From: a virus
IMG/VR virus record: IMGVR_UViG_3300025132_007963
Coordinates: 62,001-126,000 of that record
DNA: 64,000 bases
Direction: 5' to 3' (one strand)
The notes beneath the pieces were generated by a model. That model searched no databases. It saw only the letters and a list, made by a program, of their open reading frames with translations, and was not told the origin of the DNA. Made by a program: the position numbers and the translations under genes. This document shows positions 33,420 through 42,900 of this stretch, one piece after another (within the stretch, counting starts at the first letter, position 1; each line of letters starts with the position of its first letter).

Positions 33420-33989
33420 TCAGGAAGTCAAGAGTTTTTTCCACTTCGGATCGATAAGGTTTGACATTGGGTGTGATTTGCTTTCGTTTACATTGGCTTG
33501 GTCAGCTGCAGCGTCTGCTTTAGCCATAAATTGCTTTACTATATCTTCAATTGAAATCTCATCTCCGTCACCGTCGCCTTCACGGAATGTAGCGATTAGG
33601 TTCGCCGGACTGTGTTCAGATAGTTTTTTTTCTATAAGTTCAAGAAGCTTGGCCATTTCAGCTACGGTTGGAAATGCCTCATCGATGATGGCGTCTTGAG
33701 TTTGATTGGTAGTATATTTAAATTCAGTGAAGGCATCATCTGGTTGATATCTCATCCCTGGCTCATATTGTATTGTAAAGTGGTGAGTTAATTTTCTATC
33801 TTCAACGCCTAGGAGGCTGATAACCAAGTTGTGATCATTTCCTTCTTTGAAGTAACGTGCATTGCCTACTATTGTTCGTTCTGTCTCTGGTTCAAATCCA
33901 GAATAGTCGTCTACATATGCTACCGCTGTAGCGATTAAGTCACCGGATTGGAATTCAGATCCAGCAAACTTTTCATCTATGTTATCCAT
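33420..33989 (-). CDS. Protein of unknown function in the replication block
   Basis: The 189-residue acidic protein has an N-terminal beta-rich part (DLIATAVAYVDDYSGFE, VISLLGVEDRKLTHHFTIQYEPG) and a C-terminal helical and acidic part with EGDGDGDEISIEDIVKQFMAKA. It ends PMSNLIDPKWKKLL. It overlaps the preceding small gene by eight bases, so coupled translation is likely. No catalytic motif is recognised. The neighbours (recombination nuclease, primase) hint at DNA metabolism, but this is only context. Confidence 0.65.
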   Translation of the reverse strand: MDNIDEKFAGSEFQSGDLIATAVAYVDDYSGFEPETERTIVGNARYFKEGNDHNLVISLLGVEDRKLTHHFTIQYEPGMRYQPDDAFTEFKYTTNQTQDAIIDEAFPTVAEMAKLLELIEKKLSEHSPANLIATFREGDGDGDEISIEDIVKQFMAKADAAADQANVNESKSHPMSNLIDPKWKKLLTS

Positions 33990-34176
33990 TATTATCTTCG
34001 TTTAAAAATGTGAGAAATTTTTTAAGAAACACGTGCTTGCTAGCGCTAGAAAGATCTTTGAATTCCTTGATTATGTTTTCCGCCATTTCAGATCCAGGGG
34101 TCTCATCCTGCGTTTCTACCATTCTGCTTAATTCTTCTTGAATTATCTTTTTTAATTTGCCTCTAGTAATCTGCAT
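33982..34176 (-). CDS. Small helical protein with ITRGKLKKIIQEEL start
   Basis: The 64-residue product begins MQITRGKLKKIIQEELSRM, a start pattern (I-T-R-x-x-L-x-x-I-I-x-E-E) that I recognise from many small proteins of marine tailed phages. The rest is helical with an acidic linker. AAGGAGACCTGTTT precedes the ATG. It has been seen near virion genes in other phages, but no function is known to me. Here it overlaps the next gene and lies 12 bases after the primase stop. Confidence 0.65.
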   Translation of the reverse strand: MQITRGKLKKIIQEELSRMVETQDETPGSEMAENIIKEFKDLSSASKHVFLKKFLTFLNEDNNG

Positions 34177-34188
34177 AAACAGGTCTCC

Positions 34189-35124
34189 TTAAAACTTTAA
34201 GTATTGATATAAATAGGTTGCTCTATTGACAATGGCAGCATCTTTCTTAAGAATCTTGAACTGCTCTTTGGTCATTGAGCCAACGTCTTCATGCTTAGAT
34301 GTGTCAATTTTGTAAACTTTAATATCGTATTCTAATAAATTTTGTATTAGTTTATTTTGTTTTTTTACGGCATCTCTATCTAAAGCTACATAGATTATAG
34401 CATTCTTTTTAATAATTTTTTGAAATAATTTTGATTTTTCACTTAATATAGATCCCAATATAGGTATTGAATTATCTGCCACAATTGCATCAAATACACC
34501 CTCGACTAAAGTTATTGGCTCATCCCAATCAACATAAAGGTCATTAAAGACAACATCTCTGCTGACTGGAGGGTTCTTGTATTTTGGAAACTGGCCTGTG
34601 TATGTTCTAGCTATAAAATAACTAAGATCGCCATCCATGTTAAATGATGGAATACAAACTCTATTTGAGAATTCTCCTTCTGTGCAATATCCTATTTTCC
34701 ATTTTAAAATATCACTCTTGTGAATTCCTCTAGATTTCAAATAAGACAGAGCATGACGGCTTGATGAATCTAAAAAAGATGAGCCAGTTAAAGTTTTAAA
34801 GCTATCTGGCAACTCAACAACTTGTGGTTTTTGTTCTTCTGGTTTTGTAAATAAAACTATATCTTCGAATTTATCTAAATCGACAGATCCATTTAATTGT
34901 TTCCATTCTTCTTGGTGCCCAAACTGACCATATCTTTTGATTAATCTGAAAATATCTTGGCCAGAATAATCACATATCCAGCATTTAAAAACATTCTTTT
35001 CTACGTTAACAGATAGTTTCTTTTTGTCATGCCTACACTTAGGGCAGTTAAAAAGATGTTCGTCGTTTGATTTATAACATGATCCTAGAACGCTGGTTAA
35101 GATGTCGAGTTTTTCTGTTTCCAA
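34189..35124 (-). CDS. gp61: DNA primase, T4 gp61 / DnaG-type with zinc finger and Toprim
   Basis: The 311-residue product makes RNA primers for the lagging strand. It has an N-terminal zinc finger CPKC (27-30) and CWIC (48-51) with ...LSVNVEKNVFKC between. Residues 205-255 form a Toprim domain: ITLVEGVFDA with Glu209, and IIYVALDRDAVKK with Asp249 and Asp251. There is no helicase domain. The start is TTG at 35124, with CAGGA eight bases upstream; no ATG is available before the finger. It overlaps the resolvase gene by 28 bases. T4 gp61 has 342 residues, so the size fits. Confidence 0.9.
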   Translation of the reverse strand: METEKLDILTSVLGSCYKSNDEHLFNCPKCRHDKKKLSVNVEKNVFKCWICDYSGQDIFRLIKRYGQFGHQEEWKQLNGSVDLDKFEDIVLFTKPEEQKPQVVELPDSFKTLTGSSFLDSSSRHALSYLKSRGIHKSDILKWKIGYCTEGEFSNRVCIPSFNMDGDLSYFIARTYTGQFPKYKNPPVSRDVVFNDLYVDWDEPITLVEGVFDAIVADNSIPILGSILSEKSKLFQKIIKKNAIIYVALDRDAVKKQNKLIQNLLEYDIKVYKIDTSKHEDVGSMTKEQFKILKKDAAIVNRATYLYQYLKF

Positions 35125-35636
35125 GTTTCTAATCCTGCCTTAGCTATAATCCAACTGTCAGCCCTGTCATAACTTCCGGGTTTTGGATTTCCAGCTTTTG
35201 TATATTCTACTTCAAAGGCAGGGATATTGTCAAGAACATATTGCAAAACTTTTTCTTTCGCTTTCTCGCCGCGCTGTACTTTTATACCACAAATTTTTCT
35301 TGCGGAAGAGGCTGCAATCATTTCTGGCTTTCTATTAAACATCTGAAAGCTTAAGAGTGATATCATACCATTAAACCTAGATAAAGTCGAAAGGGTTTTT
35401 GCTGAAGAAAATCCACTCTTAAAAGATTGAAGGGACTGTTCGATGAAAATGGAATCAACTCTGTGCTTTTCTTCCAAATAAATAAACTGCCTCCTTATGA
35501 AATCAGCTTTTTCATATAAGGTAGGAAATTTATTTTTATTTCTTGTATCCCACATATCACAAAATAAAGTATTCCCACCTTCATCTAAAATGGTTACTCC
35601 TGTAATTGATGTTGAAACGTCTAATCCTAATATCAT
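35097..35636 (-). CDS. RuvC-like Holliday-junction resolvase (RNase H fold)
   Basis: The 179-residue protein begins MILGLDVSTSITGVTILDEGG, the first strand pair of the RuvC fold, with Asp6. Glu66 lies in SIFIEQSLQSF, and Asp157 and Asp160 in SYDRADSWIIAKAG. These four acids fit the RuvC metal site. Between them is FSSAKTLSTLSRFNGM, as in phage and poxvirus-type RuvC relatives. It probably resolves branched DNA before packaging, taking the place of T4 endonuclease VII (gp49), which is unrelated. Its ATG overlaps the J-domain gene's stop (ATGA). Confidence 0.85.
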   Translation of the reverse strand: MILGLDVSTSITGVTILDEGGNTLFCDMWDTRNKNKFPTLYEKADFIRRQFIYLEEKHRVDSIFIEQSLQSFKSGFSSAKTLSTLSRFNGMISLLSFQMFNRKPEMIAASSARKICGIKVQRGEKAKEKVLQYVLDNIPAFEVEYTKAGNPKPGSYDRADSWIIAKAGLETWKQKNSTS

Positions 35637-36286
35637 TTTTTAAGTAGCACGAAATTTTCAGCTATGTACTGTACATAGTGTATCATAATTTTGTTTTTAT
35701 CGAAACCCTCTGTATGATACCACGTCCAAGCCACTGTTTTTTGTAAATCATTAATCTTTTTATTAATATCGTCATTTGCATTTTTTAATGCTTTTATTTC
35801 TTTGGCAGATAAATTTGCAACTTCAACATTAAGCTCATCTGCTATTTCTATTAATTCAGATATATCTTCCTTGTTCATTGCTGCTTGAGTTCTTTCTAAT
35901 AGCTTGGTTTTTTCTTCTTTTTCTTTTCCTTCTAGATTCAACAGTTTATCTGGATGTATTACTTTTGCTATATTTTTATATGTTTCTTTGAAAAAATTAT
36001 CTTTCTTTTTTGCTTCTATTGTTTTTTGTTCTGTGTTGATGTTCTGTTGCGATTGCTGTTCTGGCTTATTTTGCTTTTTGGGTGTTTTACCCATCATATT
36101 ATCATCCCAAGTTTTTTGTATTTTTAACACCAATTCTTTTTCTTCTTTTGGGAGAGTATCTGCAAATTTTTTAAAAGCTTTATGAAATTCAATAGAGCAC
36201 TGTACGTGCTGTTCTTCTAGCATATTGAGTTTTTCTTTTAAAAAACTGTTCTCTAATGCCAATACTTTAAATTTACGACTACTCAT
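35633..36286 (-). CDS. J-domain (DnaJ-like) protein
   Basis: The 217-residue protein has an N-terminal coiled coil (about 8-35), a Gln/Lys/Asn-rich linker, then FFKETYKNIAKVIHPDKLLN (98-117) with the HPD tripeptide at 111-113. A following helix EEKTKLLERTQAAMNKEDISELIEIA matches helix III of J-domains. The C-terminus is a coiled coil followed by VAWTWYHTEGFDKNKIMIHYVQYI. J-domains recruit Hsp70 (DnaK). Glycine/phenylalanine and zinc regions of full DnaJ are absent. It is upstream of the resolvase with an ATGA overlap, and two bases from the virion gene before it. Client unknown. Confidence 0.8.
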   Translation of the reverse strand: MSSRKFKVLALENSFLKEKLNMLEEQHVQCSIEFHKAFKKFADTLPKEEKELVLKIQKTWDDNMMGKTPKKQNKPEQQSQQNINTEQKTIEAKKKDNFFKETYKNIAKVIHPDKLLNLEGKEKEEKTKLLERTQAAMNKEDISELIEIADELNVEVANLSAKEIKALKNANDDINKKINDLQKTVAWTWYHTEGFDKNKIMIHYVQYIAENFVLLKK

Positions 36287-36288
36287 GA

Positions 36289-37572
36289 TTAAAAATCCAT
36301 CTTTAATTTAAAGGTATATTCTCTTTCCTCTGTTTTTCTAATTGGTTTTGCCAAACTCGCAATGCCAATTAAATTTTTATTTTCATCGTATATACCAATT
36401 TTAGATATGTAAGTTTGTTTTACAAATGAGCTTGTTCCGTATTGACTGTAACTTTGGTGTTCTAAGTTTGCAATTTGTGCTCCAACATTTTCTCTAAAAT
36501 GATAGCTTGAAGTTTGAAGTGTCCCTCTGTTGTCTTTCGAAACATAGGTTGGATTAGATGAATGGTTTAATGCTGATTTTGGTGCGTGAGCTAACATTGT
36601 AACAGTTGGAACATAATTAACACCTTCGAACTCTATGGAAAAAAGTGATCCTGTTATGGCACCTGATGCCGAGCCATCATTAGCGCCCTTTCCAAAATGA
36701 AACCATCTGGGATTATCTGCAGTGCCGTTATAACTTTCTTTGTGGCCTTTGTTTAGTGCCCATGCGCCGGTCATCGCTAAGAAGCCCTCATTATACAAAA
36801 CAACACCAGCGACTTGATTATTAAATTGATCGCTACCATTTGATCCAGATACTTGAATTAATTCGCCATTTTTATGGGTGTCTCTAGCTTCAGCAGCCAA
36901 CGTGCCACTAATATAGAGACGCAGAATAACTGAGCCTTTTCTAATTGAAGATCCATAAAATATCGATGGTATTTCAACAAGCCTCATTTCTTGCTGTCCC
37001 TTGTTCCACGATATACTCTTATTAGAATATTGCTCACTAGTTGATCCACTATCATACGCATAGTGGTGACTAATATTTACGTATTTGTTAAATGTGTTTT
37101 TAAGTGACAATATGAATTTTTTATTACTTACATATTTTTTATATTGTCCATTATCCTCATCTATGGTGGTTATATCGCTTGTGCTTGCAGCAAGCCTTGT
37201 TGTTTTAATTGAGGAGCTTAATGGATACCCACCCACTATGATATCACCAAAAGAGTTTTTTCCTGAATTGTTAAAGTCAGCAACACTACCAGTTTTAAAA
37301 GAAATACGCGAGCCTTGTTTTGTAACAAAAGGATATATTGATTTTGCAGTTGAAGGATCGCCTGGCGTTCCAATATCTATGGTCCGGTCGACATTTAATT
37401 CATAAAGACTTATAAAACCTTGCTTGGTAGATAGCTCGTTGTTAAATGTGGCTTTAGAGTTTTTAGAGTTGTCTATATAGATTTTGGAATCATAAACAAC
37501 AAATGTTTTATGAGGAAATGTCTTTAGTCTATTGTAGTAAAGATCTTCTTTTTTAAATTCATAAAATGGCAT
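36289..37572 (-). CDS. Probable baseplate/tail structural protein A
   Basis: The 427-residue protein is beta-rich and Ser/Asn/Lys-rich. It begins with MPFYEFKKEDLYYNRLKTFPHKTFVVYD. Its C-terminal 40 residues (YISKIGIYDENKNLIGIASLAKPIRKTEEREYTFKLKMDF) align with the C-terminus of the following upstream gene's product (YVTSVGLYSPDNELMAVAKLSEPLRKDPTNELTLRVRLDY). The two therefore share a terminal domain and probably an attachment site. It is six bases downstream of that gene. No catalytic motif is seen. A baseplate or tail-end role is inferred from neighbours. Confidence 0.7.
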   Translation of the reverse strand: MPFYEFKKEDLYYNRLKTFPHKTFVVYDSKIYIDNSKNSKATFNNELSTKQGFISLYELNVDRTIDIGTPGDPSTAKSIYPFVTKQGSRISFKTGSVADFNNSGKNSFGDIIVGGYPLSSSIKTTRLAASTSDITTIDEDNGQYKKYVSNKKFILSLKNTFNKYVNISHHYAYDSGSTSEQYSNKSISWNKGQQEMRLVEIPSIFYGSSIRKGSVILRLYISGTLAAEARDTHKNGELIQVSGSNGSDQFNNQVAGVVLYNEGFLAMTGAWALNKGHKESYNGTADNPRWFHFGKGANDGSASGAITGSLFSIEFEGVNYVPTVTMLAHAPKSALNHSSNPTYVSKDNRGTLQTSSYHFRENVGAQIANLEHQSYSQYGTSSFVKQTYISKIGIYDENKNLIGIASLAKPIRKTEEREYTFKLKMDF

Positions 37573-37578
37573 GGCATT

Positions 37579-38874
37579 TTAGTAATCCAGTCTAACCCGT
37601 AACGTAAGCTCGTTAGTCGGATCTTTTCTGAGGGGCTCAGAAAGCTTAGCGACTGCCATGAGTTCGTTATCAGGAGAATATAACCCCACAGACGTCACGT
37701 AACTAATTGGCATGTCAGTTGGGCTATTCTTTACTCTTATTTGACTTTCGGTTGTATAAGTTGGGTTTGCACTATAGTTAAATTCATTATTGTGCGCCCT
37801 ACAAAAGTAAACCGTAGAATTTAATTCAGTTGTATTATTAAATGATACATTCAATATTCTATGCCTTAAAGCATCGCATGCTGTTTGGATGGTCGAGCCC
37901 GTAAACATAGAATAAACATCTGAATGTGCCAGAGCCGTTATGTCTTGAGTTGCAGAATCTGCCACTTGAAAGTGCATCATGCAACTTGAAGAGTTTAACA
38001 TGCCTCCAGTTAAATGATGTACAACTGCAGGTGTCGTAGAAGCAGTAACCTGACGGACGCCGGCACCGCCTCCGCCATCATGAGTTGCCTTCGCAAATAA
38101 TCTAGCATCCAAAACAACAACGCCTGCTTGATAAAATATTAAACCAATTTGTCCCGGCTTAGTTGGATGAGACGATCCAGTAGTCAAACCATGGGCGATG
38201 GGTGCAGTAATGGCATTAGTTGTGTTCCCGCTAGAGGCTGATAAAATACCGTACTCGCCAGCCGGCGAATTAACTCTATAATCTGATGCACCGTTTGTAT
38301 CTTTGATTTGTATGGTTCGCCCAGTGTATTTTCTTAAATCTCCGCTAGTCTCATCTGGTGACTGAGAAGATCCATAATGAGGTGAAACCCCCAAAGTCAT
38401 TGCAAAAGAGCCCTTTTTAATTTCGTCTTTTGATAAAAGTCTAGCAAAGTTTATAAAAAACGCTTCTGTAATTTTATCATTACCTGTCGATAAATCACCG
38501 TCTCGATCAAAAGACCTTATGTCTCCTTGTTCATCGTGCCCCATTAGAACCTGTGCCATTTGATTGTAAATGGCCAACTTCTTTTCTTGTTGTGTTCTAG
38601 CAACTTGTTTAACATTGCCTGACAGTGCAGAGCCAGTAGAATATCCGGCTGTTATATCGAAAATGTGATTAGCTGAAGAACTTAGAAATGGATAATCATA
38701 AACACTTTGAAACATTCCATGAGCATAGTTTTTTATGTTTAACTCTGTGGCTCTAGAACCATCATTATTATAAGTACCTGAAACTAACGCACCAGTAATT
38801 GGTATTGCTTCGTGCAACAGTGTTTTAGTGGTGGTTATATCGTTGTTGAGAAAAGTTTTAAAGACGCTTGCCAT
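37579..38874 (-). CDS. Probable baseplate/tail structural protein B
   Basis: The 431-residue product has an N-terminal part with ATELNIKNYAHGMFQSVYDYPFL and SANHIFDITAGYS, then Ser/Thr/Gly-rich strands, and a C-terminal domain shared with protein A (VGLYSPDNELMAVAKLSEPLRKD). The ITAGYSTGS region and regular strands suggest a structural subunit. AAGGAATAAAAA precedes the ATG. Genes A, B and C (38896-39900) run in one short operon. The exact virion part cannot be assigned by sight. Confidence 0.7.
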   Translation of the reverse strand: MASVFKTFLNNDITTTKTLLHEAIPITGALVSGTYNNDGSRATELNIKNYAHGMFQSVYDYPFLSSSANHIFDITAGYSTGSALSGNVKQVARTQQEKKLAIYNQMAQVLMGHDEQGDIRSFDRDGDLSTGNDKITEAFFINFARLLSKDEIKKGSFAMTLGVSPHYGSSQSPDETSGDLRKYTGRTIQIKDTNGASDYRVNSPAGEYGILSASSGNTTNAITAPIAHGLTTGSSHPTKPGQIGLIFYQAGVVVLDARLFAKATHDGGGGAGVRQVTASTTPAVVHHLTGGMLNSSSCMMHFQVADSATQDITALAHSDVYSMFTGSTIQTACDALRHRILNVSFNNTTELNSTVYFCRAHNNEFNYSANPTYTTESQIRVKNSPTDMPISYVTSVGLYSPDNELMAVAKLSEPLRKDPTNELTLRVRLDY

Positions 38875-38895
38875 TTTTTATTCCTTGCTATTTAA

Positions 38896-39900
38896 TTATC
38901 CTGATTTTTTCACAAATCGAATAGGCACATCAATTGAGTACCCTGTAGTCGCTGCTGTCACTCTGACATGAGTATCAATATGTAAAAGTGTTACACTAGA
39001 TCTAAAGCCATCCATATTAGTAGATGTGGTTGTTAAAGTAGATCCCAATTTTTCAAATAGAAAAGTTGATGTTGCTAATGTTGCACTGGGTACAATTGTA
39101 AACTGTACGATATTACCACGTGGACCTCGGATCCTATGTTGTGTTTTTACATTTGACCCGTCTTGGGTTCCATCACCTCTTCTGTTATCCAAGGGGCCAG
39201 TTACAATATCTCCGCCGGCGCCAGCGTTATTATTGATATAGTATGATGCAACTTGATCATCATCGATAAAAGAAACTGGCAACACTGTTCCATTAATACT
39301 GGCTATTTGCCCTAGTCTATCATCCATTTCCATAATAAATATATTTTCTGAAAGGTCGGATGGTAAGCCAACGGAAGGTGGTATTCTCAGTGTGTCTAGG
39401 CCAGTTTCCAATACAATTCTAGCTGATTCGTTATTAGTTGGACTAGTGCCCTTAATTATACCCTTGCCTCTTATAGTGGTGGCAATAAGGCTGTCGGTTG
39501 TATCTTCTGTGTTTGTATCACAGGTAATTACATACATTCCTGTATTGGAGTGAATAACTGACCTTTGTGAAACTTCAGCAGTTGATGTTCCTTGGTATCC
39601 ACCGTTGTGCAAACGTGTAACTGGTAAATAGAGGATATTGGTTCTCGTTAAAGTCAATAATTTAGATTTCATCATTGAAGTGTTGTTTGTAAACGCCTCT
39701 AGTAAAGGAGTTTTAAATATTTCTAAATCATAATATGCAGAACCACTTGGATGCGCTCTGTTATAAAGAGAATAATCTATCTCATCATCACCCAAAGCAA
39801 ACTTAGATATTCTAAAGTCTCCTCTAGCCATTCTAAATCTACCCGTGTCGGTTAAAACCGCATCTAAAATAATGTCGCCCGAATTGTCAAGAAATGCCAT
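38896..39900 (-). CDS. Probable baseplate/tail structural protein C with shared N-terminal domain
   Basis: The 334-residue protein starts with IILDAVLTDTGRFRMARGDF and then FALGDDEIDYSLYN, a domain (about residues 9-48) that recurs in degenerate form at the start of the 508-residue protein downstream of the giant gene (IEIELTAYGKYLLSKGRW, then FSDDNVTYDPEF). The middle holds regular strands, and the end has LLHIDTHVRVTAATTGYSIDVPIRFVKKSG, an Ig-like strand set. The ATG follows GCGGAG. A T4-like late promoter candidate is 64 bases upstream. A structural role in the baseplate is likely by context. Confidence 0.72.
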   Translation of the reverse strand: MAFLDNSGDIILDAVLTDTGRFRMARGDFRISKFALGDDEIDYSLYNRAHPSGSAYYDLEIFKTPLLEAFTNNTSMMKSKLLTLTRTNILYLPVTRLHNGGYQGTSTAEVSQRSVIHSNTGMYVITCDTNTEDTTDSLIATTIRGKGIIKGTSPTNNESARIVLETGLDTLRIPPSVGLPSDLSENIFIMEMDDRLGQIASINGTVLPVSFIDDDQVASYYINNNAGAGGDIVTGPLDNRRGDGTQDGSNVKTQHRIRGPRGNIVQFTIVPSATLATSTFLFEKLGSTLTTTSTNMDGFRSSVTLLHIDTHVRVTAATTGYSIDVPIRFVKKSG

Positions 39901-39963
39901 AACTAACTATACTCCGCACTTTTTAATATTAATTAGTATTCAAATTCAATAAAATCTCTGATT

Positions 39964-39971
39964 TATTTATG
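39964..39971 (-). promoter_or_regulatory. Candidate T4-type late promoter
   Basis: The minus strand reads CATAAATA (39971-39964), one base away from the T4 late -10 element TATAAATA. It lies in the 83-base spacer between the 1671-codon gene and protein C. Transcription would start about 55 bases before the ATG of protein C, a normal leader. In AT-rich DNA such an octamer occurs by chance, so support is modest. Confidence 0.35.
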
Positions 39972-39983
39972 TAATCTTTTTTA

Positions 39984-42900
39984 TTAATCATACTCTTCTA
40001 TCACACCATCACCATTTATTTTATTATACTTTTTACTAAATGTTAAATTTAAATCTAATTGTTTTCCTGTTGATTTTGATTTAATTCTTATTTTCAATTT
40101 TTTACCCCAGACTTTATTAGTTGCAATACCCGGAGTAAATTCATTTTTGGTCTCCCAATCATCTAAAGTGTTACTCTCATTTAGATCAATTATTTTTTGA
40201 ATAAATGATGGCTTTAATTTTATATATTTTCTTAGTGGTTTTTCTGCTTGTCTAAAATCTTCTTTTGGTTCATACAGTTTAGTATTTAAATATACAGCGC
40301 CATACTCGTTAATAAGTTCTACTTCGTAAATGTGAGATGGATTTGACACATGGCCATGGACATCTTCACATCTAAAAGTGTAATAGTATTTTTTATTTGG
40401 TACAATATCATCTATAAAAGCTGCGGCTGTTGCGTCTTGTTGTTCTATTTTAGCAATTTTTTTACCATAAAAATCACTCCATGATTTAGGAGGTTTCGAA
40501 ACTCTAAAAACTTCAAAAATTTTCGATAAATCATCATTTTTAAATTCTAATAATGTAAAGCCACTATTCGAACTAGTGCCATCTAAATCAAAGTTTATAT
40601 CGTCTGGGTGTATTAATTGATTATATGCTGAAATAGTAAATTGAATTCTATCATCATCTTCCAAAATAATTGGCTTTGCAGTAAACTTACCGGTCATATC
40701 ATTTATATTAAACATGACTTTGTTATCTATCCCTCTGAAAGGAATTACATCTACATCAGGTGGCGTTGGAGGCTTGTCCAGTATTGCAATTGTTCGCACA
40801 GTGGTGGGCACCTCCATTATTTGAACAGATGGCCTAGTCATAACCGCAAAGGGCCAATGGAAGTGTGTATCTTTCTCATCTCCACCAATCTCAGTTGGTT
40901 TAAGTTTTTGAGGTAAAGATTTAAACACTTTCTTTGAAACTTCCACTTCTTGAAGCCCAAGAAAATGATCATAAAATTCTTCCTCTCTAACTTGTACTCT
41001 TTCTTGGCCCAGTAACCCTACTCTACTCGCTTCTTCAACTGTTAAGTTTGGATCTGTAGAGAATGTTCTGGTTTCAAACGTTGTCCTAAAGCCTGCACTT
41101 CTTCTTTCTGTACCTAGATTTTCGAGGGCTGTTTGGGTTTCGGTTGTATAAGTTACCATGTTTATATCATTAAATTGCCTATCTATCTTAGCCCAATCAT
41201 CGAATTGTGCAGCTTCTTCATCCTCCATAAGGTCGATATAAGCGTATTCAGTTCCAATAATTGCACACACTGTTGAGATAACATATTTATAAACTATGCC
41301 GTACTTCACTTGTGAATCGCAATACTTAATTAAATCTATGTTATCATCAAGACTTAGATAGTAAGTTTGTACCGGTTTCGATCTATTTGCTAGATCAAAT
41401 TCTGATAGGCCCGGAATACTTGATGGCGAGTTTTCTAAAGCTTCTCTCTGCTCAGTGCTTAAGTTTGATAGAAACTCAGTATCTACATACTTTTCAATTT
41501 TATATCCAATTGGTTCATTGTGAGCCGTTTTCCCAGCCATGATATCACTATAAGTTCTCTGTGTTGTGTTTATGATCTTTTTGATATTACTAATAAAAGT
41601 TTGTTTAGAAAATATAGAGGTAACTTTTTCAAAGCCATTTTCTGTGATATCACTTTCGGGCATACCAATACCAGAGTCTATATATATAAGCCACTCTTCT
41701 AGAGACATTGTTGGGATCGACGTTTTTATGGCTTCTGTGAATTTCATAAGATCATCGGGTGCACGATACTTTGATTTTGGTTCTCGCTTTTGTGATGTTG
41801 GGGTTTGATCTTTTTTATAAACAGGTAACACAGATTGTTCGCCAAACAAATGTTGGTCAATAACATAAAAATCTTTATCCTCTACAAGACGTCTGGGCAC
41901 TTCTTTGTTTTTTATGGTTTGAAATGCTGTTAAATATTCTGCAGATAATGATTCCAATGGATTTCCGATAATGTTTACTAAATTCTCTAAGTCTTCTAGG
42001 GAATATCCGTTAGGGCCAGGGGGTCCAATATCAGTGCTATTAGATATAGTATTAGAAAAAAACGGCTCATTTGGATTTGATTTCTTAAAGGATATCCCAG
42101 CATAAGCAGCTTCCGCGAGTTTCATATTTCTTTCAAAATATATTTGTGCTTGTTCAGCACTCTCATAACCAATACCAAAATTTTGAACCGCACCTAATCT
42201 ACTAAATTTTCTTGCCATATCCTCTTTTACTGGTCTTGTAAAACTTTCTCTTATAAGAATTCTTCCATTTTTAACACTATCTGGAGAAGTCCTGGTGAAG
42301 GATACTCCATCACTGTATAAATTTTGTTTATAAAAGGGATAAAATATGTTACTTGTATCTATTTTACCAGCAATATTAAACAAACTACCTAGACCGTGAG
42401 TTTGTCTTGAGCCTAATTCAAACTCAACAAACATTGGCAGCAATATTCTTTCTTTATATGCAGATTTAAAATGATCTGAATTTGGATTTGTGAAAAAACA
42501 TACATTGTCAAACGCTTTAAGGCGATCAACAGTTACTACTTTGTTTCCCCGAATTGGGCCTAGGCGGATATGTCTGGGGAATCGCGGCTTGGGCTGTAAA
42601 AAGTCTTCTTGTCTAAACCTACAATTGAAAACATCCATTATTTCGCTATTTATTAATCCATACTCTGTTTTAAATCTCTGCAATTGAAAATCAGAATCGT
42701 AATATTCTTCCATATTTTCGATGTCTTGTTTTGTTATAAGTCGATCAGGTCTAAAAATAAAATGATTAGGTAACTGATGATGTGGATAATTTTGACCCTC
42801 TGTGTTTAATTGAGTTAACGTTTCGTACAATTCATCAAAAAAATTGTAAACGGGCTTGATCACATTATAGTGCATCGGTTTAATATTAAGTGCATCCATT

